Part shown: positions 6,681 through 14,583 of the stretch, piece after piece
Layout: the number at the start of each line of letters is the position of its first letter
Position numbering within the stretch: the stretch's first letter is position 1
Source: Blautia sp.
GTDB taxonomy: Bacteria; Bacillota; Clostridia; Lachnospirales; Lachnospiraceae
Assembly (NCBI GenBank): GCA_030841965.1
Contig: JAUUSJ010000051.1
Span: forward strand, 1-25,695
Direction of reading: 5' to 3'
DNA: 25,695 nucleotides
Notes under the pieces: generated by a model
The model's input: only the letters and a program-made list of their open reading frames with translations
Database searches by the model: none
Told to the model about the DNA's origin: nothing
Translations under genes and position numbers: made by a program

Positions 6681-7823
6681 TTATGCGTGGATTCTCATAG
6701 CATTTAAGGCTTTTGCCGTACAAGCCGAATAGTGGTTGATAATCTCACTATGTCCAATATCCAGCGATGCAATCGCATCCATGTCCTTATTGTCAAGGGT
6801 AAAATCCCAGATATTCAGATTTTCCTCCATCCGCTCCTTGCGGGCAGATTTGGGAATGACAACGACTCCTCTTTGAATATGCCACCGTAAAATGATCTGC
6901 GCTGTACTCTTTCCATACCTAGCAGCGATTTTGCTCAGAAGACGATGCCGGAAGATATTGCGCTGCCCCTCGGAAAGGGGACCCCATGCCTCCGGCTGTA
7001 CCTTGTAACGCTTCATGGTTTGAATAGCGGAAGCCTGCTGATAAAACGGATGAATTTCCACCTGGTTGACCGCTGGATGTATTTCGTGGTTCGCACATAA
7101 ATCCACCAGACGGGCCTCATCGAAGTTACAGACCCCGATGGCACGGAGGATTCCCTCCTGATACATTTCTTCCATGGCTCGCCATGCGCCGTAATAATCC
7201 CCGAACGGCTGATGGATTAGATACAAATCCAGGTAATCAACGCCTAGCCGCTTCATAGAAGCCTCAGCCGCCCTTTTTGCTCCTTCATAGCCGGCATCCT
7301 GCACCCAAAGCTTCGTAGTAATGAATAATTTTTCACGTGGGATGCCAGATTTTTTAACAGCGGCTCCAACGCCCTCCTCATTTTCATAGGCAGACGCCGT
7401 ATCAATCAGTCGGTATCCAACGGAAAGCGCATCACTGACGCACCTTTCACATTCTTCTGATTCCAGGTTCACGCCCATGCCCTGAAAATACAGCCCTTCG
7501 TATCCAGGTAGTGTAACAAATAAGGCATACGGTTTGCTTCCATCGTAGCTATCTGGGACATAAATATGATAATGAATGTCTCCGTCATTTTCCGAGTGGA
7601 GAACATTATCCATCAGAAACCCCCGGTATTCTTCGGTTCCCGCCGTAACACGACCAGAAAGGTTCGCCGCTGTATCTGCGGTCTCTATGCTTTCTGTTTC
7701 CTGTGCAGTTGTCTCTGACGGAGTATCCTGTTCCTGAGTCTCCAAACGCCCGCAGGCCGTTACAGAAACTGCCAGAAACAGCGCCAACATCCTAGCCAAA
7801 ATTTTAGTTCCCTTCATATTCAT
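6681..7823 (-). CDS. Chimeric lipoprotein: esterase N-terminus joined to aldo-keto reductase
   Basis: A 380-residue ORF made of two unrelated parts. Residues 1-24 are a lipoprotein signal (lipid Cys24 in VTACG). Residues 55-119 look like the start of an alpha/beta-hydrolase esterase (HYHIYVPDSYDGSKPYALFV, LPGYEG), but no serine nucleophile GxSxG or later catalytic part follows. From about residue 120 (nt ~7466) the sequence is aldo-keto reductase: Asp141, Tyr146, Lys171 and His204 form the usual catalytic tetrad, and IPKSARKERM binds the NADP phosphate region. Compared with the intact reductase at 8136-8999 it lacks about 26 N-terminal residues, including the GFGVF strand. A deletion between neighbouring genes explains this. 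Export of a cofactor-dependent reductase makes function doubtful. AGGAGG is 3 bases before this ATG and 9 before the ATG at 7817. The DNA looks more GC-rich than its neighbours. Confidence 0.85.
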   Translation of the reverse strand: MNMKGTKILARMLALFLAVSVTACGRLETQEQDTPSETTAQETESIETADTAANLSGRVTAGTEEYRGFLMDNVLHSENDGDIHYHIYVPDSYDGSKPYALFVTLPGYEGLYFQGMGVNLESEECERCVSDALSVGYRLIDTASAYENEEGVGAAVKKSGIPREKLFITTKLWVQDAGYEGAKRAAEASMKRLGVDYLDLYLIHQPFGDYYGAWRAMEEMYQEGILRAIGVCNFDEARLVDLCANHEIHPAVNQVEIHPFYQQASAIQTMKRYKVQPEAWGPLSEGQRNIFRHRLLSKIAARYGKSTAQIILRWHIQRGVVVIPKSARKERMEENLNIWDFTLDNKDMDAIASLDIGHSEIINHYSACTAKALNAMRIHA

Positions 7824-7864
7824 CTTCCTCCTGTAGTCCTGTTGACATCGTATTATCCTCCTAT

Positions 7865-8038
7865 TTATTGTTCTTCCTTTATCTCTCCACCCTTATACCT
7901 TCCCACCGAAAAAGTCCTGCAGGGCATAGTAAAGGTATCTTTCACAGGCATCCATATCATGCCGTTCGCCTGACCACAAGCTACTACGCTAAAAGCAATC
8001 GGGAGAACCAAAAGAAATATCATAAACAGGCGCTTCAT
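7865..8038 (-). CDS. Small lipoprotein, possibly truncated
   Basis: A 57-residue ORF started at 8038 because GAAGGTGA precedes that ATG by about 6 bases; an in-frame ATG at 8071 would add 11 residues and spoil the signal. Residues 1-21 form a clear lipoprotein signal ending VVAC, with Cys21. The remaining 36 residues (GMIWMPVKDTFTMP...VGRYKGGEIKEEQ) loosely resemble the MPVEDVFTITGRG region of elongation factor Tu domain 2, but are too short for the barrel. It may be a lipoprotein gene broken by the same rearrangement that made the downstream chimera. Function unknown. Confidence 0.5.
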   Translation of the reverse strand: MKRLFMIFLLVLPIAFSVVACGQANGMIWMPVKDTFTMPCRTFSVGRYKGGEIKEEQ

Positions 8039-8135
8039 TGTATTCACCTTCTCTCTATACCTGATATTCACATACTGTAATAAATTTCAAATACTTTTTT
8101 CTTGGCATAGCAACCTCCATAGAACAGCCACTCTT

Positions 8136-8999
8136 TTATGCATCCATTTTGGCTGAAAGGATATATTTCACCACCATCGGTTCATTATGATCAATGATTT
8201 CACTATGCCCAAGATCCAGCTCATCGATTTTCTTTACATCCTCATCGGAAAGTACAAAATCCCAGATATCAATGTTCTGCTCCATGCGTTCCTTATGAAC
8301 CGATTTTGGAATGATGGATACTCCACGCTGTACATTCCACCTAAGAGCAATCTGAGCAGCTGTCTTGCCATATTTTGCACCGATTTCACTCAAAACCGGA
8401 TGCGTAAAGATTCCATGCTTTCCTTCCGCCAACGGTCCCCATGCCTGCGGCATACAGCCGTATTCCTTCATCTCTGCGATTGCCTGATACTGTGTATAGA
8501 ACGGATGAAGCTCAATCTGATTTACCATAGGTTTTACATCTACAATCTCCGCAAACTCCGTGAATTTTCCTCTATAGAAATTTGCAACGCCAATGGCTCT
8601 TACCTTTCCTTCTCTGTAAAGTTCCTCCATGGCTTTCCATGCACCGTACACATCACCGTAAGGTTGATGAATCAAGTACAAATCCAAATAGTCAAGTCCC
8701 AGTTTCTGCATGGATATCTCAAACGCTTTCTTTGCGCCCTCGTAAGAAGCGCTATCCGCCCACAGCTTCGTAGTAATAAAAAGTTCTTCCCTTTTTACCA
8801 GTCCCGTATCAATCGCTTCTTTTACCGCTACTCCCACAGCCTCTTCATTCATATACAGAGCCGCTGTATCAATTAGACGATATCCAGTCCGAATCGCATC
8901 CAAAACAGCCTGCTTGCAAACAGCCGCATCTGGTACCTGAAACACTCCAAATCCCTCCACCGGCATCTGTACTCCATTATGCAATGTCATCATTTCCAT
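8136..8999 (-). CDS. Aldo-keto reductase (AKR5-like)
   Basis: A cytoplasmic NADPH-dependent carbonyl reductase of about 287 residues, complete. It begins MEMMTLHNGVQMPVEGFGVF, then the catalytic Asp (LIDTA), Tyr (ALYMNEE), Lys (TTKLW) and His (LIHQP), and ends with the IPKSVHKERM cofactor loop. This matches the 2,5-diketogluconate reductase/prostaglandin-F-synthase-like branch; the physiological substrate cannot be named. The start at 8999 is preferred to 9005 because AGGAGG would be only 2 bases from the first ATG but 8 from this one. First gene of the minus-strand group running to 5925. It is clearly related to the reductase half of the chimeric gene downstream, so the group probably held two tandem reductases. 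Confidence 0.95.
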   Translation of the reverse strand: MEMMTLHNGVQMPVEGFGVFQVPDAAVCKQAVLDAIRTGYRLIDTAALYMNEEAVGVAVKEAIDTGLVKREELFITTKLWADSASYEGAKKAFEISMQKLGLDYLDLYLIHQPYGDVYGAWKAMEELYREGKVRAIGVANFYRGKFTEFAEIVDVKPMVNQIELHPFYTQYQAIAEMKEYGCMPQAWGPLAEGKHGIFTHPVLSEIGAKYGKTAAQIALRWNVQRGVSIIPKSVHKERMEQNIDIWDFVLSDEDVKKIDELDLGHSEIIDHNEPMVVKYILSAKMDA

Positions 9000-9418
9000 T
9001 TTCATAACCTCCTGAATTCATATTGTATTTGTATCAACAAAATTTTCTATTTCTTTGCTTTTAAATACATTTTAGATGATGAAGGCGGAAAAGTACAATG
9101 CCGATTAGTCAACGCACTATAATCTGTATGCATACTATAGAACGATGAACAAATTGATAAACTGTGTAATGACTCTGTTGAATTAATACATTATGCCAGA
9201 AACATAGTTGTAAGTCATGTAAATACAGTGCAACTTATGACTTACTATACACTTTTCAATATTCTTATTAATGCAACAATATTTTGACAATTTCGAGAAA
9301 CTTTCCTCAACCGTATACATTGATATAAAACTATATCTGTTAGTTAATCCCATATTTTGTCTCCTTCACAGTCTTTTTCTTGCCTCAAAGACGATAGCTC
9401 AGTGAAACAAAGAGATAG
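9000..9418. other. Non-coding gap upstream of the aldo-keto reductase
   Basis: No gene is visible on either strand. A weak minus-strand promoter is possible: TTGTAC (9098-9093), 18 bases, TAAAAT (9074-9069). A 9-base inverted repeat, GTAAGTCAT (9210-9218) and ATGACTTAC (9237-9245), could be an operator or a transcript hairpin. The rest is A/T-rich without clear structure. Confidence 0.4.
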
Positions 9419-9777
9419 AAAATATCTGTAAAAACATTCCTTGAATTACAGTCAAAAAGTCAAAAGAATAAAAAATACCTGTAAGAATATGCCTAGAGTT
9501 ACGGCTGAAAAATTATAATAATACAAAATACCCGTAAAAATACATCTATAGTTACAGCTAAAAAATCAAAATAACGCAAAACGCCTGTAAGAACATACTC
9601 AAAGTTACAGTTGAAAAATCAAAAGAATCGAAAACGCCCGTAAGAACACACCTAAAGTTGCGGCTAAAAAATCAAAAGAATCAAAAACGCCTGTAAAAGC
9701 AACTTAAAGTTACAGTTGAAAAATCAAAAGAATCGAAAATACCTGTAAGAACACACCTGGAGTTACGATGATAACAC
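9419..9777. repeat. 53-bp tandem repeat array, about seven units
   Basis: Units begin AAAAYRCCYGTAA at 9419, 9472, 9525, 9578, 9631, 9684 and 9736. The period is exactly 53 bases except the sixth unit, at 52. Each has a conserved part (AGTTACAGTTGAAAAATC then AAAAGAATCG) and a variable stretch of about 14 bases between CYGTAA and TTRCRG, two arms that can pair. The period is not a multiple of three and no ORF spans it, so it is not coding. It has regular A-tracts. It is not CRISPR: the variable part is short and the conserved part degenerate. Confidence 0.85.
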
Positions 9778-9887
9778 AAAATTTTCAGTAAAAAAACATA
9801 AAACTCATATTGAAACTATAAAAAATCTGTATAATAGCTACTCTCATAAAAAAATTTCAAATTCTTATAGAGTTTTGCCAGTACACA

Positions 9888-10083
9888 GCAAAGAGAGGTA
9901 GGAGATATGTCCTCGAAAAACGATAGAGAGTGGAGCGGTTTTTCGATATACTTAGCTTTGTCGCTGGAGCACTGTCTGAGCACCAACGGTGCGAGTTTGC
10001 GGGAAGCGACAAAAATCAGCGTATGTCGAAAAACCGTGGGAACGAACGTGTTTTTCGAGGACATATCTCCTATCTCTCTTTGC
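9888..10083 (+). repeat. Complete palindromic repeat element (196 bp)
   Basis: Terminal inverted repeats of 34 bases with one mismatch: 9888-9921 against 10050-10083, with core GGAGATATGTCCTCGAAAAA. Nested inside are further complementary arms: CGGTTTTTCGATATAC (9936-9951) with GTATGTCGAAAAACCG (10021-10036), and TTTGTCGCT with AGCGACAAA nearer the centre. The whole element can fold into one long hairpin. It has no transposase gene. Partial copies lie at both window edges. Short ORFs beginning MSSKN on both strands are produced by the arms and are not believed. Confidence 0.88.
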
Positions 10084-10140
10084 GTCTGTCCCCTACCTCT
10101 CTTTGCGTCTATCCCCTATCCCTTCTTTTCATCTCACCCC
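10071..10140 (+). repeat. Tandem 23-24-bp tail of the element
   Basis: Three units of 23, 23 and 24 bases start TATCTCTCTTTGCGTCTGTC, TACCTCTCTTTGCGTCTATC and TATCCCTTCTTTTCATCTCA. The first unit overlaps the element's right arm. The same units, more diverged, follow the copies at both window edges, so tail and element spread or evolve together. Confidence 0.75.
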
Positions 10141-11120
10141 TTCCTCCTATGCAAAACCGCAACCCCTCCTCCAATCAAAGCCGGAATAATATTCGTCACC
10201 ACCCAGTACAATATTATAACCGATACCGTTTTCCCCTCCCCAAGCACCGGCTCAAATAATAAAAACTGCATAAACTCATTCGCTCCATATCCCCCCGGCA
10301 CTGGAATTACAGAAGCCATTACAGTTGCAATCGCCATAAACCCCATAGATATAAATAAAAACCCAAAATCATTCTCCCCATAAACAAGATACGGAACACA
10401 AAACCAGCAAAAATATTTCATAGCATTCCATCCAAGTACTTCTGCCAAAACTTTTTTCTCGCGAAGTATTTCCCTCACCCCTTCTTGTGCGAGAGTAATC
10501 TGCTTCTTCCAGTCTTCTATCTTCCTCACCCAATTTTCTCTCTTTCTCCCAACCCAATCTAAAATCCAAAACACCCCATCCGCCGTCTTCTTTGACAATA
10601 AAACCAATATAATACCGACCGTTATCCCGACAGCCATACCAACTCCCAATACAAAATACTTTCTATACCCTCCAATGATATCTTCCACCCTCTGAAAAAG
10701 AATCACCAAACTCGCTGCACCCATAAAGGTAACAGCGAGTTTCTGGCAAAGATACTGAATTAAACTTACATCAAAAGCATATGCAGGTTGCATTCCTTCC
10801 TTCATAAGATAATAAATTTCTGCTGGCCCCGCCCCAGCGCCGAATGTCACTACTCTTATGAAACTACTATAATAGGAACATCCGACACCCGTTTTCCATT
10901 TTATATCTGTGTGAAAAACCTTCGCTAATCGTTTGACAGACATCCCCTCGAATAGCATATATCCCGCAGATGCCAAAAAAATCCCCACCTTCTCGGATAT
11001 CGAGATCATTGCTATCTCATGAAAACCATCCCTCAAATAATACCGAAATCGAAATGCCACGATTCCAAGCAATAACAAAAAAATTCCTGACCTTAGCCAT
11101 TTTTTATTTATTTTTTCCAA
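10134..11120 (-). CDS. Flippase-like membrane protein (LPG synthase TM family)
   Basis: About 328 residues with 7-8 membrane segments, matching the lysylphosphatidylglycerol-synthase transmembrane region family (UPF0104). Family signatures are visible: FEGMSVKRLAKVF, the GAGAGPAEIYYLMKEGM loop, and the late VIPVPGGYGANEF motif. There is no aminoacyl-transferase domain, so it is a stand-alone flippase-type protein likely moving a lipid or glycan carrier in the cytoplasmic membrane. The longest frame starts at 11180 without a ribosome site and would overlap the upstream gene by 77 bases. A TTG at 11120 with AGGAG 12 bases before it, overlapping by 17, is preferred. Last gene of the lipid operon; its stop runs into the repeat tail at 10134-10140. 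Confidence 0.85.
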   Translation of the reverse strand: MEKINKKWLRSGIFLLLLGIVAFRFRYYLRDGFHEIAMISISEKVGIFLASAGYMLFEGMSVKRLAKVFHTDIKWKTGVGCSYYSSFIRVVTFGAGAGPAEIYYLMKEGMQPAYAFDVSLIQYLCQKLAVTFMGAASLVILFQRVEDIIGGYRKYFVLGVGMAVGITVGIILVLLSKKTADGVFWILDWVGRKRENWVRKIEDWKKQITLAQEGVREILREKKVLAEVLGWNAMKYFCWFCVPYLVYGENDFGFLFISMGFMAIATVMASVIPVPGGYGANEFMQFLLFEPVLGEGKTVSVIILYWVVTNIIPALIGGGVAVLHRRKG

Positions 11121-12489
11121 ATCTTTTGCTTTCTCCTGCTGCCCATAAGGTATCCGCCGATGTTTTCCAGCTTTCTGCATATGGTATACATTTTTCGCAT
11201 AAATGATTTACATCCTCCGGCGACTGCATATCTGTCGATTTTGCCCCGGTTTTCTCTACCATTTTGGCTAGAAACTCAGGATTTTCCAACATCGGACAAG
11301 GTCTTAGATGATTCTCGTTAAATGGCTGTCCTTCTTTGTACGCCTGAAAGATTGGCTGCTTGAAGCATTCTAATAGGCTCTTCTCGCGGATATTCGCATT
11401 GGAATAATGAACAAATACACATGGCTCTACATCTCCATTCGGATTGATATGGCAATAAATTTTTCCGCCTGCAATACATCCTCCTACATATTCCCCGTCA
11501 TTTTGAAAATCCATTGCAAAAATAGGCTTTCCACCTTCCATACTGCGTATCTGTCGAACTCGATGGTACATATATTCCCTCTGCTCTTTTGTCGGCAATA
11601 ACTCTACTGAGGCATCATTTCCGACCGGCATATAGTGAAAATACCATGTAAAGCGCACGCCCTTTTCAATCAACATATCCAAGAACTCATCTGAAGTTAC
11701 TACCTCCACGTTCTAGCTCGTATAACAGATAGACGTTCCAAAAAGCAATCCATACGCTTTCATAAGGTCCATCGTATCCATAAGCTTTTGGTAAACTCCG
11801 TCTCCCCTTCTGCCGTCATTAACCTCCTCAAATCCCTCGATACTTAATGAAAAGCTCAGGTTACCGACTCTCACCACATCTTTACAGAACTCTTCGTCAA
11901 TCAATGTTCCATTTGTAAATGCATGAAATGCACAGTCCGAATGCTTCTCACAGAGCCTTATTATATCCTTTTTTCTGACAAGAGGCTCTCCGCCTGTATA
12001 CATATAAAAATATATTCCCAATTCTTTTCCCTGCGTAATAATCGAATCCAGTTCTTCATACGATAAATTCATCTGATGACCGTACTCCGCCGCCCAACAT
12101 CCCGTACAGTGAAGATTGCAGGCACTTGTAGGGTCCATCAGGATAATCCATGGAATGTTACAGTCATTTTCCTTTGCTATTTCCTTTGCTTTTCTAAAAC
12201 CACTAAACGCAGCCTCAAATCCAAAATTTAGAGCATTCATTTTTACGATATTCGGATTCAACTCATCCAAAGCTCTGTATAAAAACTGCATCCATTTTCC
12301 ATCCTTATCCTGAATCAATTCTCTCGCCGTATCATAGATTTCCTGTCGAAATCTGTTTCCCAGAAATCTCTCAGAAATATCTACCAATTTCAATAAGTTT
12401 TTTTCCCTATCTCTATTTACATATTTCAGTACACCATCTATCGCCACTTCATATGCCTTTCTCGTTGCTGTATGTGATAAACTACTCAT
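11104..12489 (-). pseudogene. Radical SAM/SPASM-type enzyme interrupted by in-frame TAG
   Basis: One 462-codon frame broken by a single TAG at 11715-11713 (codon 259). The first half (12489-11713) has an N-terminal helical region and the radical SAM cluster motif Cys124-x3-Cys128-x2-Cys131 (ACNLHCTGCWAAEYG), followed by YTGGEP. The second half (from 11712) stays in the same frame and has SPASM-like cysteines (GGCIAGGKIYCH, VEPCVF, RPCPMLENPEF, CEKCIPY). The sequence reads TGTTATACGAGC-TAG-AACGTGGAGG, so one base change from AAG or CAG explains the stop. No ribosome site precedes the second half. The gene sits among lipid genes, so a membrane-lipid radical chemistry, such as membrane-spanning lipid synthesis, is a hypothesis. 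Start at 12489 has AGGAGGATTATAA before it. Alternatives: recent pseudogene, sequencing error or read-through. Confidence 0.85.
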
Positions 12490-12524
12490 TTATAATCCTC
12501 CTATCATTATTTTCTCCTAGAAAT

Positions 12525-12623
12525 TTAGGCAGTTTCATCTTTTCTAAAAATCCCTCTCGCATATTTTGTATCATAATAACCTGGTTTTTTCCCTCCCATT
12601 TTCTTATCCTTGATTGGCTTCAT
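12525..12623 (-). CDS. Possible 32-residue small protein, coupled to the upstream gene
   Basis: Its ATG overlaps the TGA stop of the PAP2/phosphotransferase gene (ATGA at 12623-12620), a classic translational-coupling arrangement. The peptide begins MKPIKDKKMGGKKPGYYDTK, is very basic, has no cysteine and ends before the ribosome site of the radical SAM gene. There is no clear ribosome site of its own. It could be a genuine small protein, a peptide substrate of the neighbouring enzyme, or chance. Confidence 0.35.
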   Translation of the reverse strand: MKPIKDKKMGGKKPGYYDTKYARGIFRKDETA

Positions 12624-13795
12624 TTTGTCTTTTTGCAGAATATAGTAATGGCGTGCATACAGCCTCCGCAACATAAAATCAGCAAATCAGCCATTGTTTT
12701 TGGGATATTTGGGAAGAAGATGAGAACTGCCATCGTTGCATAAAATACAATCGTATTAATCTTTCCATACCATCTGGCGCCCTCATTCTCCTTGACCTTT
12801 ATCACCGTCTTTGCTCCCATCACAGCCATATAACATTCTTTGACTAGAAATAATAAAAATACCCCTTTCGCCAATTCATATTTTGAAAAGAAACAAATCA
12901 ATAAAACGCCCTGTGTCACCTTATCTGCTATGGGGTCTATGATTTTACCGACTTCACTTACCATATCGAATTTTCTGGCAATCTTGCCATCTAAAAAATC
13001 CGTTATCCCCGACAAAATCAAAATGCTCACCAGTACATTCCTTTTTTCTTCCATCCCACCATATCTTTGATATATCCCTAAGAAAAGGACAGCCAGTATC
13101 AGTCGAAACATACTAAGAATATTCGGTATCGTCAGTACTTCTTCCCTCGTCACCAACCTAGCAATCTGTCTCTCATACTTCGGTACGACTTTATAAAATA
13201 TTTGATAACATAAGACGTATAATGCCAATGCCGAAATAACATCAACTACACTATGCTGTTTTAAAAACATCGTAGACAGAATAACCAAAACAGTGAGGAT
13301 TCCCGTACCCCAAGTCAGTATTTTATTTTTTCGACAATCATCATTTTTTAAAATAGCAACGCCACATGCCACCGCATCAAAAACATGCATACTCGGAAAA
13401 ATATTAGTCGGTGTGTCAATCCAATACAATATCTTTACCGCCTGAATAAAAAAGTTCTCTCCCTCCAATGCTGGCCGCAGTTCCTGTCCATTTGGATATA
13501 CAAAAGAAACAATAATAAATACTGTCATTCCTACTCCCAAAGTAGCGATTAACTGCCAATATTCTTTTCTTTCTTTGCATCGAAATGCAAAATACCATAA
13601 AGTCACTGCAATAAACCCGTACCATAATACATATGGAATAATAAAATACTCACAAAACGGTATAAAATCATCAAATGCACAGTGAATAATATTAGGTTTT
13701 ACTCTACTTTGTTCCAAATATATAAAAGAACTAATATAAAAAATTCCATATATTAAAATAACCCATATATGTTTCTTATTTTTTAATAAATTCAA
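12620..13795 (-). CDS. PAP2 phosphatase fused to CDP-alcohol phosphatidyltransferase
   Basis: A 391-residue membrane protein with two lipid enzymes in one chain. Residues 1-205 are a PAP2-type lipid phosphatase/phosphotransferase of the inositolphosphoceramide-synthase-like branch: GQELRP at 103-108, PSMH at 134-137, His181 and Asp185 in KQHSVVDV. Residues 215-391 are a CDP-alcohol phosphatidyltransferase with the full motif Asp266-x2-Asp269-Gly-x2-Ala-Arg-x8-Gly-x3-Asp287-x3-Asp291. The pair could make a phosphatidyl-alcohol phosphate from CDP-diacylglycerol and then remove or transfer the phosphate, as in phosphatidylglycerol or phosphoinositol lipid synthesis. The head group is not predictable. 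The start is TTG at 13795, with AAGGTGA upstream and 14 bases after the FtsH-like gene. Second-to-last of the functional lipid genes in the operon. Confidence 0.9.
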   Translation of the reverse strand: MNLLKNKKHIWVILIYGIFYISSFIYLEQSRVKPNIIHCAFDDFIPFCEYFIIPYVLWYGFIAVTLWYFAFRCKERKEYWQLIATLGVGMTVFIIVSFVYPNGQELRPALEGENFFIQAVKILYWIDTPTNIFPSMHVFDAVACGVAILKNDDCRKNKILTWGTGILTVLVILSTMFLKQHSVVDVISALALYVLCYQIFYKVVPKYERQIARLVTREEVLTIPNILSMFRLILAVLFLGIYQRYGGMEEKRNVLVSILILSGITDFLDGKIARKFDMVSEVGKIIDPIADKVTQGVLLICFFSKYELAKGVFLLFLVKECYMAVMGAKTVIKVKENEGARWYGKINTIVFYATMAVLIFFPNIPKTMADLLILCCGGCMHAITIFCKKTK

Positions 13796-13809
13796 ATTAT
13801 CACCTTTTC

Positions 13810-14583
13810 TTAACGATTCAGTATCTCCATAAATTTCTCTCCTGTAATCGTCTCTTTCTCAATCAGATAGTTGGCAAGTTCATGTAATTTATCTTCATTC
13901 TCCCTCAAAATCTTATCTGCCTTTGCGAGCAATGTTTTTCCAGTTCCCGGAGGTCCTACAAGCAACGCACCTTTTGGAAGCTTTGCTCCAATTTTGGAAT
14001 ATTTCTCTGGGTTATGAAGAAAGTCTACAATTTCTGTCAATGCCTCCTTCGCCTCGTCTTGTCCAGCCACATCGGCGAACGTCTTTCCCGTCTCTGTCTC
14101 CGCATAAATCTTTGCGTTGGATTTTCCAAAACTCATCGCATTGCCCGGCATATTTCCACCTTTTTTTGGCATCATATGGAGCATAAGCTGTCCCGCACCT
14201 ACAAAAAATACCATCGGCAAAATCCATGTCAAAAGGAAGGATAAAAGCGGAGAATTTTGTGTCGGAATATCCGCTCCAAATTCTACATCTGCCTTTTCTA
14301 ACCTCTCTCTCAATCCCTCATCTGGGAAAATTCCTGTTTTATAATATCTTACCTCCCCGTTTTCTTCTGTCGCAAAAATAATTCGGTCTTTATCCTCCTC
14401 CATTTTTACCTGCTTGACAATTCCTTCATCCACCATCTCAAGGAAAGAATTATAGCCAACCTGCCTTACTCCCGACTGCAAAATGGACGGAAATAATAAG
14501 GCATTTAATAGCATTACAATAAATATCGCAATGATATAATAATAATATAATGGTTTTTTATTTGGTTTATCTTGACGTACCAT
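13810..14583 (-). CDS. FtsH-derived protein with large internal deletion
   Basis: A 257-residue remnant of the roughly 600-residue membrane AAA protease FtsH. Present: first membrane helix (about 13-33), extracytoplasmic domain, second helix (about 115-135), the TFADVAGQDEAKEAL segment and the Walker A GPPGTGKT (211-218 counting from 14586). Then, after LLAKA, the sequence jumps to ADKILRENEDKLHELANYLI and the C-terminal ETITGEKFMEILN tail. Walker B, arginine finger, and the HExxH zinc protease are all missing. An in-frame deletion of about 1.1 kb at nt ~13923 explains this. It cannot be a protease; whether the shortened membrane protein does anything is unknown. Its start overlaps the zinc-ribbon gene; the second ATG (14583) has the better spacing from AGGAGG. 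Confidence 0.88.
   Translation of the reverse strand: MVRQDKPNKKPLYYYYIIAIFIVMLLNALLFPSILQSGVRQVGYNSFLEMVDEGIVKQVKMEEDKDRIIFATEENGEVRYYKTGIFPDEGLRERLEKADVEFGADIPTQNSPLLSFLLTWILPMVFFVGAGQLMLHMMPKKGGNMPGNAMSFGKSNAKIYAETETGKTFADVAGQDEAKEALTEIVDFLHNPEKYSKIGAKLPKGALLVGPPGTGKTLLAKADKILRENEDKLHELANYLIEKETITGEKFMEILNR

Noticed and set aside
8187..8876. 229-residue plus-strand ORF
   Set aside because: It is antisense to a complete aldo-keto reductase, has no recognisable family or ribosome site, and has shadow-like composition.
9419..9777. CRISPR array
   Set aside because: The repeats are degenerate, the variable part is only about 14 bases, and no cas gene is nearby.
9816..10383. ORFs on both strands across the palindromic element, both beginning MSSKN
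   Set aside because: The shared start comes from the inverted arms (ATGTCCTCGAAAAAC) on each strand. The frames run through repeat and tandem DNA and the plus-strand one runs antisense into the flippase gene. They are artefacts of the repeat, though they may be annotated as hypothetical proteins.
11120..11180. Flippase gene start at the ATG at 11180
   Set aside because: No ribosome site precedes it, and it would overlap the radical SAM frame by 77 bases. The TTG at 11120 fits better.
11713..11715. TAG as pyrrolysine or other recoding
   Set aside because: No pyl genes or recoding element are visible, the enzyme family is not known for it, and a single mutation is simpler.
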